From Celeribacter sp. PS-C1 (lineage in GTDB: Bacteria; Pseudomonadota; Alphaproteobacteria; Rhodobacterales; Rhodobacteraceae): DNA of 64,000 nt. Position numbers and translations under genes: made by a program. Positions 26,977 through 36,382 of this stretch are shown piece by piece; the first letter of the stretch is position 1; every line of letters starts with the position of its first letter. The notes beneath the pieces are model-generated. The model was given only the letters and a program-made list of their open reading frames with translations. It was not told the DNA's origin and did no database searches. Location of the stretch: NCBI RefSeq assembly GCF_019429625.1, contig NZ_JAHXRW010000009.1, forward strand, positions 115,157-179,156, in the 5' to 3' direction.

Positions 26977-27405
26977 ATGGACAGCCTCACCATCGCCCTC
27001 GTGCAGGACAGTTTCGCCAAGATCCGACCCATCTCGGAGACTGCAGGCGAGCTGTTCTATGCCGATCTCTTCACCTCCGCGCCCGAGGTCCGTCCCTTGT
27101 TCAAGGGTGACATCAACGCGCAGGGTATGAAACTCATGGCCACTCTGGGCGTGGTGGTGCGCGGGCTGAGCGATCTGGGAGCGATCCTTCCGGTGGTCGA
27201 AGATCTGGCGCGCAAGCATGTCGCCTATGGCGTTACACCCGCACATTATGATGCGGTGGGCGCCTCTTTGCTTCGGACGCTCGAACAGGGGCTGGGGCCG
27301 GACTTCACGCCGGATGTGCGTGAGGCCTGGACCACCGCCTATGCTGCGCTCTCGGCCGTGATGATTTCGGCAGCCTATGCGACCGATGAGGGGGAGGGCG
27401 CCTGA
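26977..27405 (+). CDS. Single-domain globin in the nitrate operon
   Basis: A 142-residue globin of the bacterial Vgb/flavohemoglobin-head type. The proximal heme ligand is H81 in ARKHVAYGV, and F13 and Y28 lie in the A/B helix region. It lacks any reductase domain. It starts 5 bp after nrtCD and its stop overlaps the next start (TGATG), so it is fully embedded in the operon. A likely role is heme-based handling of nitric oxide made by side reactions of nitrate/nitrite reduction, or delivering electrons; this is inference. Confidence 0.88.
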   Translation: MDSLTIALVQDSFAKIRPISETAGELFYADLFTSAPEVRPLFKGDINAQGMKLMATLGVVVRGLSDLGAILPVVEDLARKHVAYGVTPAHYDAVGASLLRTLEQGLGPDFTPDVREAWTTAYAALSAVMISAAYATDEGEGA

Positions 27406-28664
27406 TGGTGGAACGGCTTGTCATCGTCGGGGCGGGGATGGCCTCTGGGCGGCTTCTCGATCATCTGACCGGAGAGGCGCCGGATGCCTTCGACATCACG
27501 CTGTTCAACGCCGAGCCGCGCGGCACCTATGACCGCTTGATGCTGTCTCCGGTGCTGGCCGGTGAGAAATGCTACGCCGAGATCGTCACCCATGATGACG
27601 CCTGGTATGCCAAGAACGATGTGACCTGTCGTTTTGGCGAATGGGTGCATGGCATCGACCGTGATCGTAAGGTTGTCATCGGTGAGAAGGGCGAAGTGCC
27701 CTACGACAAGTTGGTCATCGCCACCGGTTCGACCCCCTTCATCGTGCCGCTTCCAGGTCATGACCTGCCGGGGGTGATCGCCTATCGTGACCTTGAAGAC
27801 ACCGAAGAGATGATGCGTCTGGGCGACACACCCGGAACGCGGGCCGTAGTGATCGGTGGCGGCCTTTTGGGCTTGGAGGCGGCGGCGGGGATGGCTGCGC
27901 GCGGGGTCCACGTCACGGTGGTGCATCTCAACGGCCACCTGATGGACCGCCAGTTGGATTGCGAGGCGGCGGGGCTTTTGCGGCGGGCACTGGAAGCGCG
28001 CGGAATTGAGGTAGTTTGCAGCGCCAATTCGAAAGAAATCATCGCGGGTGACGACGGGCGCGTTTCAGCTCTTTTGCTTGAAGATGGGCGGAGGCTCCAC
28101 TGCGATTTGCTGGTCATGGCCGTGGGCATTCGGCCCTCGATCACATTGGCGCAAGCGGCCGGGATTGAGACGGGCCGGGGCGTGATCGTCGATGACCAAC
28201 TTCTGACCTCGGACCCGAACATCTTCGCGCTGGGCGAATGTGTCGAACATGACGGCGCGCTCTTCGGTCTCGTGGCGCCCTTGTTCGAACAGGCCAAAGT
28301 GCTGGCGAAAACCCTGTGTGGTGAGCCTGCGCACTACGTCAACAAAGAGGTCTCGACCAAGCTCAAGGTCACGGGCTGTGACCTGTTCTCCGCAGGGGAT
28401 TTTCGCGATGGAGAGGGCCGCGAATGCATCACCTATTCCGACGCGCCCTCTGCCGTCTACAAACGTCTGGTGATCGAGAATGACCGGCTGATTGGCGCTG
28501 TGATGTATGGCGACACGAATGACGGCGCGTGGTTTTTCAACCTGATCCGCGAGGGCGCCGATGTCTCCGCTATGCGCGAGATGATGATCTTTGGTCCGGC
28601 CTATCAGGATGCGCCCCCGCCGCCCCCCATTCCGGCACCGGTTCTTCTGGAGGCGATCGCATGA
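27405..28664 (+). CDS. nasB: FAD-dependent oxidoreductase, nitrate reductase electron-transfer subunit
   Basis: A 419-residue pyridine-nucleotide-disulfide-type flavoprotein. It has two Rossmann motifs (VIVGAGMASGRLLDHL at residue 4 and VIGGGLLGLEAA at about 147). It also has the NirB-like FNAEPRGTYDRLMLSPVLAG stretch. It equals the N-terminal half of NirB, without the BFD and siroheme domains. By position next to nasA it most likely passes NADH electrons to the nitrate reductase, as in Bacillus NasB/Klebsiella NasC. ATG overlaps the globin stop and its own stop overlaps nasA. The gene name is by analogy. Confidence 0.82.
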   Translation: MVERLVIVGAGMASGRLLDHLTGEAPDAFDITLFNAEPRGTYDRLMLSPVLAGEKCYAEIVTHDDAWYAKNDVTCRFGEWVHGIDRDRKVVIGEKGEVPYDKLVIATGSTPFIVPLPGHDLPGVIAYRDLEDTEEMMRLGDTPGTRAVVIGGGLLGLEAAAGMAARGVHVTVVHLNGHLMDRQLDCEAAGLLRRALEARGIEVVCSANSKEIIAGDDGRVSALLLEDGRRLHCDLLVMAVGIRPSITLAQAAGIETGRGVIVDDQLLTSDPNIFALGECVEHDGALFGLVAPLFEQAKVLAKTLCGEPAHYVNKEVSTKLKVTGCDLFSAGDFRDGEGRECITYSDAPSAVYKRLVIENDRLIGAVMYGDTNDGAWFFNLIREGADVSAMREMMIFGPAYQDAPPPPPIPAPVLLEAIA

Positions 28665-31309
28665 GCAGTCCGAAATCCAATCTCACATCGATGTGCGCGA
28701 TCCGCTCGACCTGTCCCTATTGCGGCGTCGGCTGTGGCGTTCTGCTGGGACCGGACGGGCAGGGCGGCCTAGATGTGCGCGGCGATCAGGACCACCCGGC
28801 CAATTTCGGGCGGCTCTGTTCCAAAGGCTCGGCCTTGGGCGAAACCGTGTCGCTTGAGGGCCGCCTCTTGGCGCCGCAGATCGACGGGCGCGAGGCGGAT
28901 TGGGACACGGCGCTGGATCTCGTGGCGCGCAGGTTTTCCGACACGATTGCCGAACATGGCCCTGATAGTGTTGCGTTTTACGTCTCCGGCCAGCTTCTGA
29001 CCGAGGACTATTATGTCGCCAACAAGCTGATGAAAGGCTACATCGGCTCGGCTAATATCGACACGAACTCGCGGCTCTGCATGGCCTCCACCGTGGCGGG
29101 ACACAAACGCGCTTTTGGCACGGATACGGTGCCCGGCACCTATGAGGATCTGGACGAGGCCGACGTCATCGTGCTGACCGGATCGAACCTCGCATGGTGT
29201 CATCCCGTGCTCTACCAACGCATCCTCGCCACCCGAAAAAAACGCCCCGATCAAAAGCTCATCGTCATCGATCCGCGTCGCACCGCATCCTGCGATCTGG
29301 CCGACTTGCATTTGCCCCTGGCGCTTGGTTCCGATGTGGCGCTGTTCAACGGGTTGCTGGCGGAGATCGACAAACGCGGGTTGATTTATCGTGAATTTGC
29401 CGAAAACGTCAGCGGGCTGGATGAAGCCATCGCCGCCGCCAAAGCCGACGATCTCTCCGTCACCGGCCTGTCGGATGATCTGCTCACGACCTTCTATGAC
29501 CTGTGGTGCGGCTCGGAAAAGGTTGTCACGATCTTTTCCCAAGGCGTGAACCAGTCCTCGTCGGGCACCGATAAGGTCAATTCCATCACCAATTGCCACC
29601 TCGCCACGGGGCGTATCGGGCGCGTCGGCATGGGGCCGTTTTCGGTCACCGGCCAGCCCAACGCCATGGGCGGGCGGGAGGTGGGCGGGCTTGCCAATAT
29701 GCTCGCCTGTCACCTCGACATCGAAAATGCCGCACATCGCAATGCCGTAAAATCCTTTTGGTCCGCGCCCGAGATGCCGGAACACCCCGGCCTCAAAGCT
29801 GTCGACATGTTTCGCGCGGTAGGCGAGGGCAAAATCAAGGCGCTCTGGATTCTTCACACCAACCCCGCCGTCTCCATGCCCGATGCAGATCGGGTGCGCG
29901 ATGCCATTGCGGGCTGTGATTTCGTTGTCGTCTCCGACATCACCGGCGCGACCGACACCGCGCGGCTGGCGCATGTTTTGCTTCCCGCCACCGCATGGGG
30001 AGAAAAAAGCGGCACGGTGACCAATTCCGATCGTCTGATTTCCCGCCAACGTCCCGCGCTGCCTGCTCCCGGTCGGGCCCGCGCCGATTGGGAACAACTG
30101 GCCGAGGTCGCCCGCCGCATGGGCTTCAAAGACGGGTTCGATTACGAGACGCCTGCGGAGATTTTCCGCGAATATGCCGCGCTTTCCGGCATTGCGGGCG
30201 GCTTCGGTAAGGACTTCGACATCTCGGGGCTCAAGGACCTGACAGACACGCAATATGACACGCTCGCGCCGACCCGCTGGCCGGTGACGGACGGCAAAGC
30301 GGGTGGACGGTTCTTTGCCGATGGCAAGTTCTTTACCCCTGATGGCAAGGGCCGGATGTTGCCCGTCACTTGGAAGCCGCCGGTGGCGAGACAAGAACCG
30401 CGCTACCCGTTCCGGCTCAACACGGGCCGGATTCGCGACCAATGGCACACGATGACCCGCACGGCCCGCTCGCCGCGTTTGTCGGCGCATCTGGGCGAAC
30501 CCTTCCTTGAGATTCACCCCGAAGACGCCAAGGCGAAAGGCATTGGCCCGACCTCTCTTGTCGAGGTGAAAACGCCCAATGGCACGGCGATCCTGCGCGC
30601 GATGATCACCGATCGGATTGCGCGTGGCGAGGTATTCGCGCCGATGCATTGGACCGGCGAAAACGCCCCCGCCGCGCGGGTTGATGCGCTGGTGGCGCCC
30701 GTCACCGATCCCGTTTCGGGCCAGCCGGAGAGCAAAGGCTCGGTCGCCTCCATCGCGCCGTTTGAGGCCGAATGGTATGGCTTTGCGATCTCGCAGGCGC
30801 CGGTGCATGCCACCTCCGACTATTGGGCGCTGGCGAAAACTTATGCGGGCTATCGCGTTGAAATGGCTGGAAAAGAGACGCCGGAAGATTGGGTCGATGA
30901 AGCGCGCCGAATCTTTGGCTTACCCGATGCGGATGTCCAGACCATGCTCGACCCGGCCAAAGGCACGGCGCGCATCGCGCTTCACCAAGATGGTGCGCTC
31001 AAGGCCGCTTTGTTCATCTCACGCGGCCCTGTGGCCGTGATGCGAGACTATCTTGCCAACCTGCCGGGAGAGGCGGCGCCCATGGTTCTTTCGGGCAAGT
31101 CACCTGCCGATCAACCTGATCCGGGGCCTACGCTCTGCTCTTGCTTCAATGTCGGAGTGAATACTATTCTCGACGCCATCGAGACGCGCGGATTAATGAC
31201 GGTCGATGCGATTGGCGAGGCGCTGCAGGCGGGCACGAATTGTGGCTCCTGTCGCTCCGAGATCGCGGCTCTCATCAAACGTGCAGAAGGCAAAGAAGCC
31301 GCAGAATGA
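28661..31309 (+). CDS. nasA: Assimilatory nitrate reductase catalytic subunit NasA
   Basis: An 882-residue molybdopterin oxidoreductase reducing nitrate to nitrite in the cytoplasm. An N-terminal [4Fe-4S] site is C18, C21, C25 and C53. The bis-MGD domains include GSNLAWCHPVLYQR, FSQGVNQSSSGTDK and LNTGRIRDQWHTMTR. The C-terminal 60 residues form a BFD-like [2Fe-2S] domain (LCSCFNVGV...NCGSC). No Tat signal is present. ATG at 28661 overlaps the preceding stop. The cofactor needs MobA, encoded 9 kb upstream. Confidence 0.93.
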   Translation: MSSPKSNLTSMCAIRSTCPYCGVGCGVLLGPDGQGGLDVRGDQDHPANFGRLCSKGSALGETVSLEGRLLAPQIDGREADWDTALDLVARRFSDTIAEHGPDSVAFYVSGQLLTEDYYVANKLMKGYIGSANIDTNSRLCMASTVAGHKRAFGTDTVPGTYEDLDEADVIVLTGSNLAWCHPVLYQRILATRKKRPDQKLIVIDPRRTASCDLADLHLPLALGSDVALFNGLLAEIDKRGLIYREFAENVSGLDEAIAAAKADDLSVTGLSDDLLTTFYDLWCGSEKVVTIFSQGVNQSSSGTDKVNSITNCHLATGRIGRVGMGPFSVTGQPNAMGGREVGGLANMLACHLDIENAAHRNAVKSFWSAPEMPEHPGLKAVDMFRAVGEGKIKALWILHTNPAVSMPDADRVRDAIAGCDFVVVSDITGATDTARLAHVLLPATAWGEKSGTVTNSDRLISRQRPALPAPGRARADWEQLAEVARRMGFKDGFDYETPAEIFREYAALSGIAGGFGKDFDISGLKDLTDTQYDTLAPTRWPVTDGKAGGRFFADGKFFTPDGKGRMLPVTWKPPVARQEPRYPFRLNTGRIRDQWHTMTRTARSPRLSAHLGEPFLEIHPEDAKAKGIGPTSLVEVKTPNGTAILRAMITDRIARGEVFAPMHWTGENAPAARVDALVAPVTDPVSGQPESKGSVASIAPFEAEWYGFAISQAPVHATSDYWALAKTYAGYRVEMAGKETPEDWVDEARRIFGLPDADVQTMLDPAKGTARIALHQDGALKAALFISRGPVAVMRDYLANLPGEAAPMVLSGKSPADQPDPGPTLCSCFNVGVNTILDAIETRGLMTVDAIGEALQAGTNCGSCRSEIAALIKRAEGKEAAE

Positions 31310-31349
31310 GGCCCTCCCAAGGCCTGATTTCAGACCTGAGAGGCACCTG

Positions 31350-32300
31350 ATGAGCATCGCTGAATTCGTCCGCATCCTTGGCCGTGGTCCGGGGCGCTCG
31401 CGCTCTTTGACCCAAGAGGAGGCGCGTGAGGCCATGGCGCGCGTGCTGCGTGGTGAGGCGGCGCCGGAAAGCATTGGTGCCATGTTGATGCTGATGCGTA
31501 TGAAGGGCGAGGTGCCCGAGGAGCTTGCGGGCTTTACCGCTGCGCTGCGTGAGGTGCTGACCAAAGTGCCAACCCCTGATCTCGACTGGCCGTCCTATGC
31601 TGCCGGGCGCACGCGGGGGCTGCCTTGGTTCTTGCTCGCCGCGCGCTTGGTGGCGCAGGGCGGGCATAAAGTCCTGATGCATGGCTGGAACGGGTTAAGT
31701 GAGCGCGGTCATCTGGTGCGCGACGGCCTGCCCTATGCCGGGATCACGAGCTGCGCCGGTCCGGATGAAGCCGTTGAGGTTCTGGCGCGCGACAACATTG
31801 CCTATCTGCCGCTGGAAAATTTCTCGCCGGAACTGTTGCGCCTGTTGCAACTGCGGGCGGATTTCGGGCTGCGGTCCTGTCTTAATACTGTGGCACGGAT
31901 GCTCAATCCGGGCGGGGCAGGGGCCTCGGTTCAGGGCGTGTTTCATCCGCCGTATCGCGAGCTTCAGGCCGATGCCTCGCATCTCTTGCGCCTCAACGCC
32001 ATGTCGGTGATCAAAGGCGGCGGTGGCGAGTTTGAACGCAATCCTTCGAAGGATATTCAGGTGTTTGGCCTAAGAGACGGCGAGCCCTGGGACATGCTCG
32101 TGCCGCCCAGCCAAGACGACGCGCGGCGTCTCAACGATGGCGAAACCGATCTCGCGAGGATTTCGGCGCTTTGGTCGGGGGAATTGGACGATCCTTTTGC
32201 CAAGGGCATCGTGCTGGCCACGGCGGCGCTTGCGCTGGATACGCTGGGCGTCGCGGAGGCCGAGGCCAAAGCCGCCGCGCTTTGGGCGGCGCGGGTTTAA
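31350..32300 (+). CDS. TrpD2-like glycosyl transferase family protein
   Basis: A 316-residue protein related to anthranilate phosphoribosyltransferase (TrpD2/YbiB group). The helical N-terminal domain (LTQEEAREAMARVLRGEAAPESIGAMLMLMRMKGE) and the C-terminal alpha/beta domain (LPLENFSPELLRLLQLRADFGLRS) are clear. The TrpD phosphate-binding GTGGD motif is not present (HGWNGLSERG occupies that region), so it is not a tryptophan enzyme; YbiB binds nucleic acids. ATG at 31350 follows GAGAGG. It closes the nitrate operon 40 bp after nasA; its role there is unknown. Confidence 0.82.
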   Translation: MSIAEFVRILGRGPGRSRSLTQEEAREAMARVLRGEAAPESIGAMLMLMRMKGEVPEELAGFTAALREVLTKVPTPDLDWPSYAAGRTRGLPWFLLAARLVAQGGHKVLMHGWNGLSERGHLVRDGLPYAGITSCAGPDEAVEVLARDNIAYLPLENFSPELLRLLQLRADFGLRSCLNTVARMLNPGGAGASVQGVFHPPYRELQADASHLLRLNAMSVIKGGGGEFERNPSKDIQVFGLRDGEPWDMLVPPSQDDARRLNDGETDLARISALWSGELDDPFAKGIVLATAALALDTLGVAEAEAKAAALWAARV

Positions 32301-32312
32301 TGCCTTTCAAGC

Positions 32313-32330
32313 GTTGAACTTTAATTCAAC
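32313..32330. promoter_or_regulatory. Inverted repeat GTTGAA-N6-TTCAAC
   Basis: Six-base arms upstream of a small membrane protein gene, 97 bp before its ATG. It may be an operator; no T-run, so not a terminator. Confidence 0.25.
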
Positions 32331-32426
32331 ACGAAATTCGACAGGTTTTTCCACGCCTTGGCCCGATTTTTGCCGCTTTGCGGAGTGACATTTGGGTCAA
32401 AGACCGAAGGCGAAGGAGACCGGTGA

Positions 32427-32687
32427 ATGGATATCATGGCAATCTATCAGGATTGGGCCGCAGGTTTGACCGCAGCCGACCATGTGACGCTTTTGGCGAT
32501 CGGATTTGGCCTGATGATTTTTGCCGTCGCCGCCCTCTTGTGGCAGCGCAGCCGGGAGAAATCCCAGAGCGGTCTCGTGCGCGCCCCGCAACAGGCCGAA
32601 ATGGCATCTATTGTGCCGGGGGAGCGTCATGTTGTGGCGCGGGAAAAGGGCGATGCTTTTATGCGTCGTCTTGATCGGCTGGCCTGA
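32427..32687 (+). CDS. Small single-pass membrane protein
   Basis: An 86-residue protein with one hydrophobic helix at about residues 20-40 (HVTLLAIGFGLMIFAVAALLWQ) followed by a basic cytoplasmic tail. GGAG precedes the ATG. I do not recognise a family. It lies 126 bp downstream of the nitrate operon on the same strand with a terminator after it, so it could be the last gene of that operon or an independent unit. Confidence 0.6.
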   Translation: MDIMAIYQDWAAGLTAADHVTLLAIGFGLMIFAVAALLWQRSREKSQSGLVRAPQQAEMASIVPGERHVVAREKGDAFMRRLDRLA

Positions 32688-32709
32688 CATCACGCCTGAC
32701 ACCATTGTT

Positions 32710-32747
32710 CAACCCCTGCGCGGCGTAATTGGCTGCGCAGGGGGTTG
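32710..32747. terminator. Hairpin between convergent genes
   Basis: CAACCCCTGCGC and GCGCAGGGGGTTG pair over 12 bp (one bulged G). The stem is strong but lacks a long T-run. Confidence 0.6.
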
Positions 32748-32791
32748 CTCGTGAAGCTGTGGTGGTCCGGCCTGATAGACCCGATCAGGAC

Positions 32792-33604
32792 TTAGATGTC
32801 GATCTCGACGCCCGGCAGGGACAACTCTTTCATCAGATCGCGCAATTCCTGGCGTGCGGCGACGTTGGAAATGTTGAGCGCGGATTTGACGCCAATGTCT
32901 TTGAGATCCAAAAGCGTCAGGCCGCGCGGGAACAATTCACGGAAAATCACCCGCTCGGAAAATCCAGGCGCAACGCGGAAGCCAATGCGTTTGCTGAGTT
33001 CTTCCAACGCGTCACCGATTTTCTTTTTGTTGTGCATGGCCTGCGCGCCAAGACGGTTGCGCAGCACGACCCAGTCGATGGGTTTCAATCCGGCCTGCGC
33101 CCGCAACTGTCGCGCGTTCCAAACCATTTCTGAATAGACCGACGGCCCGAGGATTTTGTTTGAATCGGGATCGACGCGGGCCAAAAGGTCGAAGTCGATG
33201 AAACTGTCGTTCATCGGCGTGATCAGCGTATCGGCGAGCGTGTGCGCCACCTGAGACAGGCGGGTGTGTGAACCGGGGCAGTCGATCAGAATGAAATCAC
33301 AGGTTTCTTCCAGACCCGCCACAGCCATGGAGAGGCGGCGGTCATAGATGTTTTCGCCCTCGGCCAAATCGGTCGCTTCGACTTGCGGCAGATCGCGATA
33401 CTCGGGCGTTGCCAGTTCAAACCCTTCACGCAAACAAAAGCTCAACCGGTTCTCCAGATAGCGCGCAAAGGTCTTTTGCCGCAGGTCCAGATCCAGCGCG
33501 CCCACCCGATGGCCCATGCGAGCCAGAGCGGTTGCCACATGCATGGAGACGGTGGATTTCCCCGCTCCACCCTTCTCATTTCCGACGATAATGATATGCG
33601 CCAC
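32792..33604 (-). CDS. mipZ: MipZ-like ParA ATPase, division-site placement
   Basis: A 270-residue P-loop ATPase of the MinD/ParA superfamily. The deviant Walker A NEKGGAGKST at the N-terminus and LIDCPGSHTRLS (Walker B) are the MipZ pattern. MipZ forms gradients from the ParB-bound chromosome poles and blocks FtsZ assembly there in alphaproteobacteria. The GTG at 33604 gives the usual start MAHIIIVGNEKGG; an ATG at 33652 would add 16 basic residues. Upstream, divergently, is an OmpA-family gene. Confidence 0.88.
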   Translation of the reverse strand: MAHIIIVGNEKGGAGKSTVSMHVATALARMGHRVGALDLDLRQKTFARYLENRLSFCLREGFELATPEYRDLPQVEATDLAEGENIYDRRLSMAVAGLEETCDFILIDCPGSHTRLSQVAHTLADTLITPMNDSFIDFDLLARVDPDSNKILGPSVYSEMVWNARQLRAQAGLKPIDWVVLRNRLGAQAMHNKKKIGDALEELSKRIGFRVAPGFSERVIFRELFPRGLTLLDLKDIGVKSALNISNVAARQELRDLMKELSLPGVEIDI

Positions 33605-33845
33605 GTTCCCGAATTCCCGTCCGCTTCGACGCGCATTTTTCCGCGCGTTCATGTTGCTTTGGAGTTCTGTATGACCTCTCTTTCCCGCCCCGTGCAAGAG
33701 CGTTTCGACGGCTTAACTGAAACTGTTGCCGTCCTGCTCTGGGGCGACCTCTGAAACCATTTGTTGGGTTTGTGCGTTAAGCTGAAGTAGTGGCGCTCTG
33801 GTCTTGGCTGTTGGGCGCTTTGAGAGGAAAGACTGGAGGACTTCC

Positions 33846-35690
33846 ATGAAACGTATGATTTTCGGCACCGCTGCGACCGGGCTTTGCCTTGCGAGCCTCG
33901 GTGCAACATGGCCCGCCTATGCGCAGGACGCTGCTCTTGAAACGGAACTGGCAGCAGAGCTTGAGCTGGAGGCCTGCGACGATATCGCGCCGCCCTGTAT
34001 GACGTCGGACAATACCGTCATGCTGAAGGATGGCACAGAAGTGTCACTTGAAGAGGCCTATGAGGCGCTCGGGATTGCCGCGCCGCGTGCAGAGGTCGAG
34101 GCGGAGGTCGCAGTGGGCGAAGAGATGGCCGAGGACGTGGCCACAGAGGAGACGGCGCCGGAGGAGGTTACCACCGCCGGCGAAGAAGCCGTGGCAGACA
34201 TGGAACATGCCGAGGTGGTCGAAGAAGAGGTAATCGCCGAGGAGCTGGCCGAAGAGGTGCCGGAGGCAGACGCGCAGGTCGCGGAAGATGCGGAAGAGGC
34301 ACCGATTGATCCGGTCGCAGAGGCGGAAGTTGATCCTGAAACAGTGGAAAACCCGGCCAGCGGTGAGATCGTGATGGAAACCGAGGAAGCTGTCGGCGAC
34401 GCGCCTGCCGCTCCGGAAGTTGCCGAAGAGGCAGCGCCTGAGGCTGAGAGCGAGACCCTAATGGCGGATGACGCGCAGGAAGAAGGGGCGTTAGGTGCGC
34501 TTTTGGACCGTGCGGAGACCCTGTTGCAGGACCGTCAAACCGACGAGAGCCTTGAAGCGGCGATGACCGAAGAAGCGCAGGCCGAACAGGCCGCGGAAGA
34601 GGCCGAAATGGCGGCTGATCTTGAGGCGGAACAGAACAGCGCGGCCGCTGCTGCGATGGAAAACCCGGAAGCTGAAGCGGAGGTCGATGTTGTTACTGAG
34701 ACCGTGACCGAAGAGACCGCGCGCAGCTCAGCCGATGAGATTTTGACCACGAACAACCGGTCCAAGAATGACGATGGCGGGATGAGCGATCGTGAGAAGC
34801 TGCTCCTAGGGGCCGTGAGCGCCGTGGTTCTTTCGCAGATCCTGGGCAATGACGATCAGGTTGTGTCCAACACGGGCGACCGTGTGGTGGTCGAGAACAA
34901 CGGCCAACTCCGCGTTCTGAAAAATGACGACGTCTTGCTGCGCCAGCCCGGTAGCCAAGTGACGACGGAAAGCTTTCCGGATGGCTCAGCCCGCACCACA
35001 ACCACCCGTGAGGATGGCTCGAAAGTGATCACCGTGCGCGCCGCCGATGGTCGTGTGCTGCGTCGGGATCGGGTGTTGGCCGACGGCACTGTGGTGACGC
35101 TGTTCGACGACACGCGTCGCGTTGAGGCGGTGGATGTGTCGGCTTTGCCGGACAGCCCGCAACGGACTGAGACCTATCGCTATGCGGAGGATGAGGAAGA
35201 GGACGCCCTGCGTGCTGCCCTTGCCGCCAGCCAAGCGCGTGCTGAAGGGCTCAATCGCAGTTTCTCCCTCAACCAAATCCGATCCATCCGCGCCGTCCGT
35301 GAGCTGGCGCCGGAGATCGAGCTGACCAATGTGAATTTCCGCTCTGGCTCTGCCGCGATCACGCCGTCGGAGGCCGAGGAACTGGCCGCTCTGGGGCGCG
35401 CCATGCGCGATGCCATCGCTGAGAACCCGCGTGAGGTGTTCTTGGTCGAGGGCCATACGGATGCCGTCGGCAATGCGAGTTACAACCTCGCCCTGTCGGA
35501 TCGCCGCGCGGAGAGCCTTGCTCTGGCCCTGACCGAGTATTTCGACGTGCCGCCGGAAAACATGATCATCCAAGGCTATGGTGAACGCTATCTTAAAGTG
35601 CCGACCGTGGATGCCGAACGCGCCAACCGTCGCGCCGCCGTGAGGGTGATCACGCCGCTTCTGGGTGAGGTGGTTGCGAGCGGTCAGTGA
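33846..35690 (+). CDS. OmpA-family protein with long acidic Ala/Glu region
   Basis: A 614-residue envelope protein. A Sec signal ends near residue 25 (WPAYAQ). Residues about 40-310 are strongly acidic, Glu/Ala/Val-rich and probably disordered. A hydrophobic stretch (LLLGAVSAVVLSQILG) is near 320. Beta-like repeats follow (DGSARTTTTREDGSKVITVR, ADGRVLRRDRVLADGTVV). The OmpA peptidoglycan-binding domain takes the last 130 residues (NVNFRSGSAAITP, VEGHTDAVGNASYN, LSDRRAESLALAL). It likely ties the outer layer to peptidoglycan. ATG at 33846 follows GGAGG. Confidence 0.85.
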   Translation: MKRMIFGTAATGLCLASLGATWPAYAQDAALETELAAELELEACDDIAPPCMTSDNTVMLKDGTEVSLEEAYEALGIAAPRAEVEAEVAVGEEMAEDVATEETAPEEVTTAGEEAVADMEHAEVVEEEVIAEELAEEVPEADAQVAEDAEEAPIDPVAEAEVDPETVENPASGEIVMETEEAVGDAPAAPEVAEEAAPEAESETLMADDAQEEGALGALLDRAETLLQDRQTDESLEAAMTEEAQAEQAAEEAEMAADLEAEQNSAAAAAMENPEAEAEVDVVTETVTEETARSSADEILTTNNRSKNDDGGMSDREKLLLGAVSAVVLSQILGNDDQVVSNTGDRVVVENNGQLRVLKNDDVLLRQPGSQVTTESFPDGSARTTTTREDGSKVITVRAADGRVLRRDRVLADGTVVTLFDDTRRVEAVDVSALPDSPQRTETYRYAEDEEEDALRAALAASQARAEGLNRSFSLNQIRSIRAVRELAPEIELTNVNFRSGSAAITPSEAEELAALGRAMRDAIAENPREVFLVEGHTDAVGNASYNLALSDRRAESLALALTEYFDVPPENMIIQGYGERYLKVPTVDAERANRRAAVRVITPLLGEVVASGQ

Positions 35691-35725
35691 GATAGGCTCT
35701 TAGCGACGATGCTGGAGCAAAGAAA

Positions 35726-35752
35726 AAGGCCCGCCGAAATGGCGGGCCTTTC
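35726..35752. terminator. Bidirectional terminator hairpin
   Basis: AAAGGCCCGCC/GGCGGGCCTTT, an 11-bp stem between the OmpA gene and convergent rpmE, with an A-run on the left. Confidence 0.88.
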
Positions 35753-35774
35753 ATGTATTCGCTTAGGGCAGGGC

Positions 35775-35996
35775 TTAGAAGCCGAGGCCTGCGTATTTGT
35801 TTTTGAACTTGGACACACGGCCGCCAGCATCCATGAGGCGGGAGCTGCCACCGGTCCAGGCCGGGTGCGCAGAGGGGTCGATGTCGAGAGCGAGCGTGTC
35901 GCCTTCGGAACCCCAGGTGGAGCGCATTTTCACGATCGTGCCATCGGTCATTTTGACGTCGATGAAGTGGTAATCGGGATGGATATCGGTTTTCAT
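35775..35996 (-). CDS. rpmE: 50S ribosomal protein L31
   Basis: A 73-residue L31. The sequence has no cysteine, so it is the zinc-independent form. Start and length are standard. It lies 11 bp after rplS and is probably co-transcribed with it. Confidence 0.95.
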   Translation of the reverse strand: MKTDIHPDYHFIDVKMTDGTIVKMRSTWGSEGDTLALDIDPSAHPAWTGGSSRLMDAGGRVSKFKNKYAGLGF

Positions 35997-36007
35997 CGAA
36001 ATACTCC

Positions 36008-36382
36008 TCAGGCTTCGAGCGGCTTGTAGTTGGTGACTTCGGCGATACGGGCAGATTTGCCGCGACGCGAACGGAGGTAGTAGAGTTTCGAGCGGCGAAC
36101 TTTACCGCGACGCACCACCTCGATGGAGTCGATGTTGGTGGAGTAGAGCGGGAACACACGTTCCACACCTTCACCAAAGGAAATTTTGCGAACCGTGAAG
36201 GAACCGGCAATGCCTTTGCCGTTCTTACGGGAGATGCAGACACCTTCGTAGTTCTGCACACGGGTGCGCGTGCCTTCGGTCACTTTGTAACCGACGCGGA
36301 TGGTGTCACCGGCTTTGAAATCCGGGATGGTTTTGCCGAGAGCTTCGATTTGCTCGGCTTCAAGCTGGGCGATAAGATCCAT
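36008..36382 (-). CDS. rplS: 50S ribosomal protein L19
   Basis: A 124-residue L19 with the conserved [19 protein letters not shown] and [19 protein letters not shown] stretches. It sits at the interface of the two ribosomal subunits. In many bacteria it follows trmD; here a 164-residue membrane protein lies between them. An ATG with GGAG upstream supports the start. Confidence 0.96.
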   Translation of the reverse strand: MDLIAQLEAEQIEALGKTIPDFKAGDTIRVGYKVTEGTRTRVQNYEGVCISRKNGKGIAGSFTVRKISFGEGVERVFPLYSTNIDSIEVVRRGKVRRSKLYYLRSRRGKSARIAEVTNYKPLEA

